DNA from: JAJZQZ01 sp963790415
GTDB lineage: Bacteria; Actinomycetota; Thermoleophilia; RBG-16-64-13
Direction: 5' to 3'
DNA length: 64,000 nt
NCBI GenBank assembly: GCA_963790415.1
Contig: CAWBOK010000003.1
Coordinates: forward strand, 992,001-1,056,000
The translations under genes were made by a program, and so were the position numbers. The stretch's first letter is position 1. Each line of letters opens with the position of its first letter. Positions 45,936 to 55,495 of the stretch are shown here, piece after piece. Below the pieces are notes generated by a model. That model saw nothing but the letters and a program-made list of their open reading frames with translations, was not told the origin of the DNA and ran no database searches.

Positions 45936-47090
45936 GTGAAGCCCGCCGATTTCACGTTGACCGCTGGGCCGACGACCTGCAGCAGCACGACGCTCGCCGC
46001 CCTCGGCTCGCCGATGGTGTACCACTACGACCCCGCGTTCCTCGAAACGTTCCGGGAGACCGAGGAGTTGGCCAAGAAGGTCCTCTGCACCGAGGCCGAC
46101 ATGGTGCTGATGCAGGGCGAGGCGGTGCTGGGGCTGGAAGCAGCGGGGCGGGCGGTGGTGCGGCCCGGCATGGCCTGCCTGAACCTGTCGTCGGGCGTCT
46201 TCGGCAAGGGCTACGGCGACTGGCTGAGGCAGTGGGGCGCCACCGTATACGAGATCGCTGTGCCCTACGACGAAGCTGTCGACCCAGCCGACGTAGAGCG
46301 CATGCTCGTCGCCCACCCGGAGATCGAGGCGGTGGCCTTCGTGCACTCCGAGACGCCCTCGGGTACCCTCAACCCGGCGGCCGATATAGGCCCACTGGCC
46401 AAGGCCCACGGCGCGGTGACGCTCGTGGACTGCGTGTCGTCGGTGGGGGGGATGCCCTTCGAAGCCGACGCCTGGCAACTCGACATCTGCGTGGCTGGGG
46501 CCCAGAAATGCCTCGCCGGCTCTCCCGGCATCACGATGATCAGCGTGAGCGCCGACGGATGGGACCTCATAGCCAAGAACCCTGCGGCCCCACGGTTCTC
46601 GTTCCTCTCGTTGCTCGATTGGAAGGTGAAGTGGCTGGAAGGGGGTCGATTCCCCTACACGCCGTCGGTGGCCGAGGTACACGGTCTGCACTCGTGCTGC
46701 CGGCAGCTGCTTGATGAGGGTCACGAGGCGTCGTTCGCCCGCCACGCTCGCGCCGCACGGGCCTGCCGGGAGGGAGTGAAGGCACTCGGTATGAAGCTCT
46801 GGCCACGATCCGAGGACATCATGTCCACCTGCACGACGTCCATCGCTCTGCCTGCCGGGATCGGCGAAGACCGGGTGCGCGCCCACGTGCGGGAGCGGTA
46901 TGGGGTTATGCTTTCGGGTGGACATGGAGCCGGGAACCTGGTTCGGATCGGCCACATGGGCGTGACTGCCAACACCATGTACCCCGTGGTGGGAGTGGCG
47001 GCGCTGGGCCGCGGGCTCGCCGATTTTGGGGTGGCGGTGGACATCGGGGGCGGTGTAGAGGCGGCGCTGTCGGTCTTGAGCAGTTTGTGA
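45936..47090 (+). CDS. class V aminotransferase (alanine/ureidoglycine-glyoxylate type)
   Basis: A 384-residue PLP enzyme. GTG 45936 follows AAAGGAGT; the open frame further upstream lacks a ribosome site. The fold-type I class V pattern is clear: TAGPTTCSSTTLAALGSPM at the start, VDCVSSVGGMPFEADAW, and the PLP lysine in AGAQKCLAGSPG (~residue 195). The closest classes are alanine-glyoxylate and (S)-ureidoglycine-glyoxylate transaminases. Placement directly after a BMP-type (purine/nucleoside) importer makes a purine-catabolism role attractive, but substrate choice cannot be read from sequence. Confidence 0.87.
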   Translation: MKPADFTLTAGPTTCSSTTLAALGSPMVYHYDPAFLETFRETEELAKKVLCTEADMVLMQGEAVLGLEAAGRAVVRPGMACLNLSSGVFGKGYGDWLRQWGATVYEIAVPYDEAVDPADVERMLVAHPEIEAVAFVHSETPSGTLNPAADIGPLAKAHGAVTLVDCVSSVGGMPFEADAWQLDICVAGAQKCLAGSPGITMISVSADGWDLIAKNPAAPRFSFLSLLDWKVKWLEGGRFPYTPSVAEVHGLHSCCRQLLDEGHEASFARHARAARACREGVKALGMKLWPRSEDIMSTCTTSIALPAGIGEDRVRAHVRERYGVMLSGGHGAGNLVRIGHMGVTANTMYPVVGVAALGRGLADFGVAVDIGGGVEAALSVLSSL

Positions 47091-47113
47091 CAGTTTTCCC
47101 TATTTGTTATACT
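47085..47113 (+). promoter_or_regulatory. predicted promoter of the hdr-flx operon
   Basis: TTGTGA (47085-47090, overlapping the upstream stop), 17-bp spacer, TATACT (47108-47113), about 125 bp before TTG 47241. The -35 box plus following bases (TTGTGACAGTTTTCCC) contains one Rex-type half-site, but the second half is not recognisable. Confidence 0.6.
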
Positions 47114-47240
47114 GGCGCGGCTGGCGCGCCGCAAATCCCTTGACTCCACCGTGTGGCCTGGGTGGTCCATCCCGTTGTCTGGGTGGTTCTTGCGCGCCAG
47201 ACGAGCCGTCGCTGTCTTCTTCGTCCACCAGGAGGCTGGC

Positions 47241-47809
47241 TTGATCCACTACAGCGCTGTGGAGGCCGCATCGATCAGGGAGAGACTACTCTCCCGGGTC
47301 AAGGCCGACGTTGCCGCCTGCTATCAGTGCGGTAACTGTTCGGCCGGCTGTCCGGCGGCCTTTACCTTCGATTACGCCCCGAACCAGGTGATGCGCATGC
47401 TGCAGGTGGGCATGGTCGACGAGGTCCTGTCGTCGAAGGCGGTGCAGAACTGCATCCAGTGCCTCACCTGCACCGCCCGTTGCCCGCGTGAGATCGACAT
47501 CGCGGGAGTCTTCGAAAGCCTGAAGACCATCGCGGTGGTCAAGGGCACCAGCGTGCCCGAACATGCGGCCATCTTCAACCGCCTCTTCCTGCAGAACATC
47601 GCCCGCTACGGCCGCCTGACCGAGGCCTGTTCCTGGTGCGCTTCAACCTGGCGGCCTTGGACCCCTTGAACGACTCCTCGCTGGGTCTGCCCATGGTCCA
47701 GAAGGGCAAGATCGCGGTCATTCCCAAGAAGGCCAAAGGCGCCGATGAGGTGGGTCGCATCTACAAGAAGGCGATGGAGAAGGCTGCGGCCGCGGAGAAG
47801 GCGCGATGA
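47241..47809 (+). CDS. hdrC: heterodisulfide reductase-like subunit C (frameshifted)
   Basis: A small electron-transfer subunit with two [4Fe-4S] motifs, CYQCGNCSAGCP (~residue 32) and CIQCLTCTARCP (~residue 73). TTG 47241 is chosen because AGGAGG at 47230-47235 precedes it; longer frames upstream are unlikely. A one-base deletion near 47627 (GAGGCCTG for GAGGCCCTG) shifts the frame; repaired, the protein ends FLVRFNLAALDPLNDSSLGL...AAAEKAR, ~190 residues, the normal length. The TGA (47807-47809) overlaps the hdrB ATG. It begins a seven-gene hdrCBA-flxDCBA operon. Confidence 0.9.
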
Positions 47810-48817
47810 CGAAGCTGGCCTACTACCCCGGGTGCTCGCTCAGGCACTCCGCGATCGAGTTCGACAGCTCCACCCGTACGGTGCTCGAGGCGCTGGGGTT
47901 CGATCTGGCCATGGTGCCCGATTGGACCTGTTGCGGAGCCTCGCCGGCCCACATGACCGATCACCTGTTGGCCGAGGCTCTGGCGGCGCGCAACCTGCGC
48001 CAGGCGGCGCTGGTGTCCGATGAGATGGTGGCGCCATGCCCGTCGTGCTATCAGAGGCAGAAGACGGCGGCCCTGGACATCCAGGCCGACCCGGAACTGC
48101 GCGCCGAGGTCAACGCGATGCTGGACGCGCCCTACGAGGGCGACGTGCATGTCTACAATCTGCTCGAACTGCTGGTGGACCGGGTGGGGCTCGACACGTT
48201 GGCCGGTCTGGTCAAGGTCGACCTCTCCCAACTCAAGGTCGTGGCCTACTACGGCTGTCTTCTGGGTCGCCCTTCCGATCTCCTCGGCGAGTCCGACAAC
48301 GAGCAACCCATGAAGATGGACGACCTCCTCTCCGCCGTGGGCGCCGACGTCAAGTGGTGGAACTACAAGACCGAGTGCTGCGGCGCGAGCGTCGGGGTGC
48401 CCAAGAAGATCATCCAGCAGCGGCTCACGCGCAAGATCTACGAGCAGGCCCTCGCGGCGGGCGCCGACGTCATCGTCACCGCGTGCCCGCTCTGCCACCA
48501 GAACCTCGATCTGCGCCAGGCGCAGGTCAATGGGCATTTCGGCACCAGCTTCGATATCCCCACGCTCTATCTCAGCCAGGTCATCGGCCTGGCTCTGGGC
48601 TTCACCGCCGAGGAGATGCTGCTGGAGCAAGCACACCGTCGACCCCCGGCCGGTGGTGGAACGCGCCGTGGCCAAGGCGGCCGAGGTGAAGGCCGAGGAG
48701 CAGAAGAAGGCGGCTGAGAAGGCCGCCAAGGCCAAGGCCAAGGCGGAGGCCGCGGCGGCGACCGCGGAGTCCGGCCCTGCCGACACGCAGACCGAGACCG
48801 CGGAGGCAGCGCAATGA
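47806..48817 (+). CDS. hdrB: heterodisulfide reductase-like subunit B (frameshifted)
   Basis: The catalytic subunit type with two cysteine-rich CCG domains that bind noncubane [4Fe-4S] clusters for disulfide reduction: YYPGCSLRHSAIEFDSST, WTCCGASPAHMTD, CPSCYQRQ; then AYYGCLLGRPSDLLGE, ECCGASVGVPKK and CPLCHQNLDLRQ. An inserted base near 48631 (GAGCAAG) moves the end into another frame. Repaired, a Lys/Ala/Glu-rich tail of ~60 residues (AEEQKKAAEKAAKAKAKAEA) is added, unusual for HdrB. The TGA overlaps the hdrA ATG (48814). The physiological disulfide is unknown. Confidence 0.9.
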
Positions 48818-50806
48818 GGATAGGTGTCTTCGTCTGCCATTGCGGCACCAACATCGCCGGCACGGTCGACAGCAAGGGCGTCGCGCCCGCGTCGGCCGAA
48901 CTCAAGGACGTGGTCCACACCGAGGACCTCATCTACACCTGTTCCGAGCCCGGCCAGGCGGCCATCCAGCGGGCCATCAAGGAGAAGGGGCTCACCCGGG
49001 TGGTGGTGGCGGCCTGTTCGCCTCACATGCACGAGATGACCTTCCGTCGTTGCGCCGACGGCGGCGGGGCTCAACCCCTACCTCTTCGAGATGGCCAACA
49101 TCCGCGAGCACTGCTCCTGGATCCACGACGAGTACGCGCAGGCCACCGAGAAGGCCTACGACATCATCAAGATGGCCGTGGCCAAGGTGCGCCAGATGGA
49201 GCCGCTCTACGCCAACGAGGTCAGCGTCAACAAGGACGTGCTGGTGATCGGCGGCGGGGTGGCCGGCATCCAGACGGCCCTCGACCTGGCCGACGCGGGC
49301 CTCAAGGTCACCATCGTCGAGCGCGAGACCACCATCGGCGGCACCATGGCCCGGCTGGACAAGACCTTCCCCACCATCGACTGCTCGGCCTGCATCCTGA
49401 CGCCGCGCATGGTCGACGCAGCGCAGCACGAGAACATCGAGATACTGGCCTACTCGGAGGTCGACCGGGTGCAGGGCTACGTGGGCAACTTCACCGTCGA
49501 CATCCGCCGCAAGGCGTCCATGGTCGACTGGACCAAGTGCATCGGCTGCGAGCTCTGCGTGCAGAAGTGCCCGTCGAAGGCACCCGACAGCTTCAACGTG
49601 GGGCTCGAAGGACACCAAGGCCATCTACATCCCCTTCCCGCAGGCGGTGCCCAAGCGGGCGGCCATCCAGGTGGACTACTGTCGCTGGTTCACCGCAGGG
49701 CAAGTGCCGGGTGTGCGAGCGGGTGTGCCCCGCCGACGCCATCGACTACGACCAGGAAGGACAGCGTTCCTCCAGCGGGAGTATGGGGCCATCGTCATGG
49801 CCACCGGCCTGGACGTGTTCCCGTGGGAGCAGTACTACCACGAGTACGGGTCGGGCAAGATCCCGGACGTCATCTCGGGGCTCCAGTACGAGCGCATGTT
49901 GAACGCCTCCGGGCCCACCAACGGCCACGTCGTGCGGCCGAGCACCATGGACAAGAAGGGCATCGAGCCCGTGGAACCCAAGACGGTGGTGTTCATCCAG
50001 TGCGTGGGCTCGCGCGACGAATCGGTGGGGCGTCCGTACTGCTCCAGCGTGTGCTGCATGTACACGGCCAAGCAGGCCATCCTCACCAAGAGCCACATCG
50101 GCATGGACACCGAGGTCTACGTCTTCTACATCGACATCCGGGCCACGGGCAAGGGCTACGAGGAGTTCGTCAAGCGCGCCCAGACCGAGTTCGACGTGAA
50201 GTACGTGCGCGGCCGCGTCACCAAGCTGTACGAGGACAACGGCCGGGTCATGGTGCGGGGCATGGACACGCTGCTGGGCAAGCAGGTGGAGATCGCCGCC
50301 GACCTGGTGGTGCTGGCCTCGGGCATCACCTCCGCCGAGGGCTCGGTGCAGATGGCCCAGAAGCTCAACATCAGCTACGACGAGTGGGGCTTCTACAAGG
50401 AGTCCCACCCGAAGCTGCGGCCGGTCGAGACCAACACGGCCGGTGTGTTCCTGGCCGGCGCTGCCAGATCGCCCAAGGATATCCCCACCGCGGTGGCCCA
50501 GGCGTCGGGCACGGCGGCCAAGGTGCTGGGTCTCCTGGCCAAGGACAAGCTCAAGACCAGCCCGCAGATCGCGGTCATCGACCAGAACCGGTGCGTGTCG
50601 TGCTGGAAGTGCATCAGCGTCTGTCCCGTTCAGCGCCCCCGAGAAGCAGGAGCTGCGCGACGGCACGGCCGAAGAGCCACGTCATCGAGACGGTGTGCCA
50701 GGGATGCGGCATCTGCGTGGCCACCTGCCCGGTGAACTGCATCGCGCTCAAGGGATTCACCACCGACTCCATCATCGACCAGATCGAAGAAGTCCTCTAC
50801 GCATAG
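48814..50806 (+). CDS. hdrA: heterodisulfide reductase-like subunit A, FAD/Fe-S (frameshifted)
   Basis: The flavoprotein expected to bifurcate electrons. N-terminal domain RIGVFVCHCGTNIAGTVD; then the FAD site VLVIGGGVAGIQTALDLADA with GTMARLDKTFPTIDCSACIL; ferredoxin motifs CIGCELCVQKCP, CRVCERVCPADAI, CVSCWKCISVCP and CQGCGICVATCP; and the mid region VFIQCVGSRDESVGRPYCSS. At least six indels interrupt it (near 49057, 49610, 49697, 49763, 50631, 50683), five insertions and one deletion. All conserved blocks survive, so error is likelier than decay. Repaired length is ~660 residues, normal for HdrA with extra ferredoxin domains. Confidence 0.9.
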
Positions 50807-50819
50807 AAAGGCGGTGACG

Positions 50820-51281
50820 ATGGCTCACGCAGCAACAACAGCAGAAGCAGCCGGCGCCGCCTCGGGAAGTGCTCCGCGAAGTCAAGGTGCTGGGCATCGT
50901 GTGCAACTGGTGCAGCTACGCCGGCGCCGACGGCGCCGGCACGGCCCGGCTGAAGCAGCCGCTCAACCTGCGCCTGGTGCGCGTGCCCTGCACGGGCCGC
51001 GATCGATCCGCTTGTTCGCCCTCAAGGCCTTCGAGAACGGGGCCGACGGCGTGCTCATCAGCGGCTGTCACCCCGGCGACTGCCACTACTCCGAGGGCAA
51101 CTACTACGCCCGGCGCAAGTTCGAACTGCTCGACCGCATGTTGCCCTTCCTGGGAGTCGAGCCCGAGCGGTTCAAGTACACCTGGGTGTCGGCCTCGGAG
51201 GCCGCGCGCTGGCAGCAGGTGGTCACCGATTTCGTCAACCAGGTCAAGGCTCTCGGTCCCCGGAAGGCGAGGGCCCTGTGA
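50820..51281 (+). CDS. flxD: MvhD/FlxD-like electron-transfer subunit (frameshifted)
   Basis: A ~150-residue [2Fe-2S] protein that passes electrons to HdrA. ATG 50820. After an Ala-rich start and an indel near 50866 it reads VLGIVCNWCSYAGADGAGTA, then after two close insertions (~50999-51015) FALKAFENGADGVLISGCHP, GDCHYSEGNYYARRKFELL and the end FVNQVKALGPR. The Cys pattern (CNWC ... CTG ... GCHPGDCHY) is that of MvhD/FlpD. The TGA overlaps the ATG of the next gene. It links the Hdr and Flx parts of the complex. Confidence 0.88.
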   Translation: MAHAATTAEAAGAASGSAPRSQGAGHRVQLVQLRRRRRRRHGPAEAAAQPAPGARALHGPRSIRLFALKAFENGADGVLISGCHPGDCHYSEGNYYARRKFELLDRMLPFLGVEPERFKYTWVSASEAARWQQVVTDFVNQVKALGPRKARAL

Positions 51282-52322
51282 TGGCGCCTCAACCCGAAGG
51301 ATCGCCAACGTGTCGGCCGGGACTCCGGCGAATCCCGTCGAAGCCAAGGTCCGCGAACTGGCCAAGCGGCCCTCGCGGAAGGCACGGTGGACTACGTCAT
51401 CGGCTGGCGCTACGGCTACGACCGCAGCCAGGCCATCCCCGCGTTCGTGCGCGACCCGGACGAGGCCGACGAACTCATCGTCAACCGGCTGGTGCACCAC
51501 AACCTGATCACCTTCCTCAAGCGCAAGATGCCCGATCCGGCCAACGCCAAGATCGGGGTGTGCGTCAAGGGCTGCGACAGCCGCACGCTGGTCGCGTTGC
51601 TGCAGGAGGAGCTGGTCGACAAGGAGCGGCTCTACGTCATCGGCGTGCCCTGCGACGGCATCATCGAGCGGCGGAAGATCGAGAAGGAGTTCGCCGACGA
51701 GGTGGTCGACATCGCCTTCTCGGCCGACCGGACCACGGTGACGGCCACCACGCGGGGCGGCGAGACCAAGCGAGTTCGCCAAGGACGACGTCCTGCTGCG
51801 AGTCAGTGCACCGTCTGCCGGTACCCCAATCCCCGCTACGCCGACGACCTGGCCGCCGACGACGTCCCCGACCGCGACGACGGCGAGCCCGCCTGGCCCT
51901 CGGTCGACGAGTTCGAGGCGCTGTCGCCCGCGGAGAAGGACGCCAAGATGGCCGAGGTGTTCGAGACCTGCATCCGCTGTTTCGCCTGCATCCACGCCTG
52001 CCCGGTGTGCTACTGCTGGGACCAGTGCGTGTGCCGGTCGCGCAAACCGGAGCTGGTCAGCCAGCGGGTGGCCCCGAAGGAGAACCTCGTGTTCCAGATG
52101 ATCCACATGTTCCACGTGGCCGGGCGCTGCCCGTCCTGCGGCGCGTGCGACCAGGCCTGTCCGGTGGAGATCCCGCTCTACCTGCTGCACCGCAAGATGA
52201 ACAAGGAGCTGTACGACATGCTGGGCTTCGAGGCCGGGGTGGACCTCGACGCGAAGCCCGTGTTCCAGATGTTCAAGCTCGAAGACGCACTCGGCGAGCT
52301 GATGGGAGGAGGATGGCGATGA
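51281..52322 (+). CDS. flxC: FlxC-like iron-sulfur protein, FrhB/FdhB-type domain (frameshifted)
   Basis: A ~350-residue protein with an F420-hydrogenase-beta-like core (GVCVKGCDSRTLVALLQEE, VIGVPCDGIIERRKIEKEF) and a C-terminal [4Fe-4S] pair (CIRCFACIHACPVCYCWDQ and CPSCGACDQACPVEIPLYLL). ATG 51281 overlaps the flxD stop. Indels near 51308, 51372, 51772 and 51808 break the N-terminal half. The label FlxC is by position and cluster content between FlxD- and FlxB-like genes; FlxB and FlxC could be swapped. It should relay electrons from the NADH-oxidising FlxA to FlxD/HdrA. Confidence 0.78.
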
Positions 52323-53494
52323 AGTTCCTGGCACACGATCGACTTGAAGCCTTCCTCGGATACCTCGCCGAGCAGGCGCGGGTGGTCACGCCGGTCAAGG
52401 ACGAGGCCGGGCGTGGTCCTGTTCCGGCCCTGGACGCCGGGCACGGCGGTGGAACTCGACGTGCTCCTGGCCAAGCAGTCGGCGAAGGAGTACGTGCTCC
52501 GCCAGTCGGAGACCTACCTCAAGTACCAGTACGTCATGGAGGGGTCGGCCGCCGCGGTCACCGACACGCCGGAGCAGGCCGCCCACGCAGCCACGGCGGT
52601 CGAGGCTGAGGGCGCCGGTCTGGCGACGGCTCAGGACAGCGCTGTCACCGCCCGCGAGGTGGTCTCCGTCGAGCCCATCAACGACGCGCCCGCCCAGGTG
52701 ATCTTCGGCCTTCGGCCGTGCGACGCGCGCGGCTTCGCCCAGATGGACAACGTCTTCGGCGGATACGGCGGCTTCTACTTCGACCCCTACTACAACGCCA
52801 AGCGGGACGCCACCACGCTGGTGGCGGTCACCTGCAGCGACTCCGCGCTCCACCTGCTTCTGCACCTCGGTCGGCGGCTCGCCCGCCGGGCACCGACGGC
52901 GTGGACGCGCTCGCGACCCAGGTCGACGGTGGACTGCACCGTCGAGGCTCTGACCCCCAAAGGCGAGGCCCTTCTCGGCTTCGCCGGCCTCAGCCGACGC
53001 GTCGGCCGCCCAGAGTGAGGCGGCGCCGGCACGACCAAAGAGACGGCTGTCTCCCGGGTCGACGTGGCCTTCGACCTGGACGGCGTGCGCGACAACCTGC
53101 AGGCCAACATCGAGGACGCCGCCTGGCACGACCTGGCCATGCGCTGCATCTCGTGCGGCACGTGCACCTACGTGTGCCCCAACTGCTACTGCTTCACCAT
53201 CACCGACGAGATGGTCGAGACGCGAGGGCGAACGCATCCGCACCTGGGACAACTGCTTCAACCCCAGCTACACGCTCGAGACCTCGGGTCACAATCCGCG
53301 CGACATCAAGTCGAACCGGTTCCGCAACCGGTTCAGCCACAAGTTCTGGTACTACCCCGACAAGTACGACAGCCTGCTCTGCTCGGGCTGTGGGCGTTGC
53401 GTCTCGCACTGCCCCACCCGCATCGATCTCCGCGAGGTGGTGCGCATCATGGGCTCGCCCACGGGTGACCGCTACGACCGGAGAGGAGGCGTAG
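52319..53494 (+). CDS. flxB: FlxB-like iron-sulfur protein, AsrA-type (frameshifted)
   Basis: ATG 52319 follows GGGAGGAGG and overlaps the previous stop. The protein resembles the A subunit of anaerobic sulfite reductase-type electron-transfer pairs: VVLFRPWTPGTAVELDVLLA, PINDAPAQVIFGLRPCDARG, MDNVFGGYGGFYFDPYY, then two ferredoxin motifs CISCGTCTYVCPNCYCF and CSGCGRCVSHCP near the end. About seven indels (e.g. near 52410, 52840, 52880, 52945, 52994, 53030, 53225) scatter it over all frames. The end at TAG 53492-53494, just before the flxA ATG, assumes one more near 53480. Repaired length is ~390 residues. Confidence 0.78.
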
Positions 53495-54446
53495 ATGGCC
53501 GAAGAGTCCGACCGGCGCGGCGACAGCCGCCGTCAGATCCGGCAACGGCAAGACCCGGCTCACCTCCGCCGACGTCGAGGCCGGCGCCAGCACGGCCCGC
53601 GCCGGCAAGCGGGCGGGCAATCCCTACCTGCCGGAGATCGCCACGGTCATGGAGATCATGCAGGAGACCCCCAACATCAAGTCGTTCCGCGTGCGCTTCG
53701 ACGACGACGACGCCATGAAGGCACTTCTCCTTCGAACCCGGCCAGGTGGGCCAGTTGGGCATCTTCGGCGTGGGGGAGTCCACCTTCGCCATCAACTCCA
53801 GCACCGTCCGAGCAAGGACTACGTGCAGTTCTCGGTGATGAAGGCCGGGGAGGTCACCAGCGCCCTGCACGAGCTGAACGTGGGCGACAAGGTGGGCGTG
53901 CGCGCTCCCATGGGCTGCGGCTTCCCGGTGGAGGCCTGGAAGGGCAAGAGCATCCTCTACATCATGGGCGGGCATCGGTTCGGCCGCGCTCCGGGCCACC
54001 ATCAACTACACGCTCGAGCACCGGGCCGACTACCAGGACATCACCATCCTCTACGGCGCCCGCACCCCGCTCGATCTCACCTACAAGTACAACATCGTGG
54101 AGTGGGAGGCCCGCGACGGACATCGACGCCGTCATCACCGTCGACCGGGAGTTCCCCGGCTGGGACGGCCGCGTCGGCTTCGTGCCCGCGGTGCTGGAGG
54201 AGATGGCGCCCAAGCCGGACAACACCATCGCCATCACCTGCGGTCCGCCCATCATGATCAAGTTCGTGCTGCAGAGCCTGCAGAAGCTGCAGTTCGCCGA
54301 CGAGCAGATCTACACCACGCTCGAGAAGCGCATGAAGTGCGGCATCGGCATCTGCGGCCGCTGCAACATCGGGCCCGACGTACGTGTGCGTGGACGGCCC
54401 TGTCTTCACCATGGCCGAGCTGCGGGAGTTGCCCGACGAGATGTAG
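53495..54446 (+). CDS. flxA: FlxA-like FAD/NAD(P)H oxidoreductase, AsrB-type (frameshifted)
   Basis: The presumed NADH-oxidising subunit. ATG 53495 follows AGGAGG. Blocks, each in its own frame: ATVMEIMQETPNIKSFRVRF, FEPGQVGQLGIFGVGESTFA (flavin-binding barrel), FSVMKAGEVTSALHELNVGD, PMGCGFPVEAWKGKSILYIM (NAD-binding start), ITILYGARTPLDLTYKYNI, NTIAITCGPPIMIKFVLQSL, the C-terminal [2Fe-2S] site KCGIGICGRCNIG, and after a last shift YVCVDGPVFTMAELRELPD to TAG 54444-54446. This is the ferredoxin-NADP+-reductase-like fold of AsrB/FlxA. At least six indels; repaired length ~315 residues. Confidence 0.82.
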
Positions 54447-54522
54447 GGGCGGCGAACGGCGCCGACCACATGCCGCGCCAACCGGCGGCGCTACGGTCGG
54501 CGGGGGGGAGCAGAACGTAACG

Positions 54523-54741
54523 ATGGTCGAGATGTCTCCGGGGATGTTGCTCTGGTCGCTCCTCAGCCTCGCCGCGGTGCTCGCCCTTTGGGTCGCGCCC
54601 ATCGTGATAGCTACTCGCTTGGCCTCGAAACGCGGGCGTCATCCGCTCTTGGGGCTGACCGCCGGCCTGTTGCTCAGCTGGTTGGGTGTCGTCATCATGC
54701 TGCTTCTGGGACCGGGGCAACGGCGAGCTGGTGGCTCGAGG
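54523..54741 (+). CDS. small two-pass membrane protein (start of a longer open frame)
   Basis: ATG 54523 (or ATG 54532) begins a hydrophobic stretch with two membrane segments (LLWSLLSLAAVLALWVAPIV and LLGLTAGLLLSWLGVVIMLL), the layout of small superinfection-immunity-like membrane proteins. The frame continues without a stop into the DUF4258 gene, ending at 55095. An alternative frame after 54720 (ELVARG / WLEDAVKQYAGGHQERD) looks like a more natural tail, so an indel may have fused two genes. The end given is the start of the toxin-like part. Function unknown. Confidence 0.5.
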
Positions 54742-55095
54742 ATGCCGTCAAGCAGTACGCAGGGGGGCATCAGGAGCGAGACGTTCGGTCAGATACGGCG
54801 ACTGGTCGAGTCCGAGGATGTCAAGATCTCCGATCGCGGGTACGATGAGCTGGCTGCTGACGGGATTTCGGCCCGGGATGTCGTTGCCTCGATCGAGGCC
54901 GCCGTTACCGTCGAAGACTATCCTGACTATCAGAACGGCCCGTGCATTCTGGTGCTCCAGCAGGACAGTCACGGGAACCCGATCCACGTTCTGTGGGGCA
55001 TTCCGAACGGCGGTTCGTCTCCAGCTGTTCTCACTACTGCCTACAGACCTGATCCGATGCACTGGGAGCCCGATTCTCTGCGGAGGAAGCAGTGA
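54742..55095 (+). CDS. DUF4258 family protein, putative toxin
   Basis: About 117 residues from ATG 54742. The core KISDRGYDELAADGISARDV, EDYPDYQNGPCILVLQQDSH and NPIHVLWGIPNG matches the DUF4258 family, a RelE/HigB-like fold often encoded beside a small partner in toxin-antitoxin-like pairs. The TGA overlaps the GTG start of the next small gene. The ribosome site is weak and the frame is open upstream through a membrane protein, so the start is uncertain. The target (probably RNA, by fold analogy) is inferred. Confidence 0.7.
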   Translation: MPSSSTQGGIRSETFGQIRRLVESEDVKISDRGYDELAADGISARDVVASIEAAVTVEDYPDYQNGPCILVLQQDSHGNPIHVLWGIPNGGSSPAVLTTAYRPDPMHWEPDSLRRKQ

Positions 55096-55307
55096 GCGTC
55101 GAACGCCATACGAAGATGGTCCACGAGGGCGGGTATGTGGCCGAGGTCGAGGTCGACTTGATGTATGCCGACGAGGGATGGTCCCCATACCTGTCGTTGG
55201 AGGACGCGTACAGGCTGGACGATGTCCGTGAAGCCCTGCGGGAGGGCGACATCAAGTCGGCGGCGCGACTTTCGAAGGTCTACGCAGTGACTCCCGTCTC
55301 GCTCTGA
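55092..55307 (+). CDS. small partner protein of DUF4258 gene, putative antitoxin
   Basis: 71 residues starting at GTG 55092, overlapping the stop of the DUF4258 gene. Sequence features: HEGGYVAEVEVDLMYADEGW, SPYLSLEDAYRLDDVREALR, KSAARLSKVYAVTPV. It is acidic with a short predicted beta start and a helical end. Its placement and size suit a cognate antitoxin, though order (toxin first) is the reverse of the classic arrangement. I do not know a named family for it. Confidence 0.65.
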   Translation: MSVERHTKMVHEGGYVAEVEVDLMYADEGWSPYLSLEDAYRLDDVREALREGDIKSAARLSKVYAVTPVSL

Positions 55308-55463
55308 CTCCCCTCTCAAGGACTCGCGAGACGGCCATGGGTCGCGTGGTCGGATTCAACAGCCTCGGGGAGAAAGGCGACGGCCGGCGGCCCAGATTGA
55401 AGTAGTCGGCGATAGGTAGACAGCTCGGGCTCCTTCTCCTGTTCGGCTATGCCATGATGGCGT

Positions 55464-55478
55464 CATTCCCAGGGAATG
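55464..55478. repeat. palindrome upstream of ATPase gene
   Basis: CATTCCC-A-GGGAATG, perfect 7-bp arms with one central base, in the 244-bp gap between the DUF4258 pair and the AAA ATPase. A possible dimeric-repressor site; nothing else is recognised in the first half of the gap. Confidence 0.4.
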
Positions 55479-55495
55479 GCACTAGTAGGCGTGCT

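Noticed and set aside
47085..47100. Full Rex operator at the hdr-flx promoter
   Set aside because: Only the left half TTGTGA is present; the expected TCACAA half at the right spacing is absent, so only a half-site can be claimed.
19260..54450. Programmed +1 frameshifting as a genome-wide recoding mechanism
   Set aside because: Most shifts are +1, which looked suggestive, but the sites share no slippery codon or stop context, some are deletions, several occur twice within 20-60 bp, and highly expressed genes elsewhere in the window have none. Sequence error explains this better.
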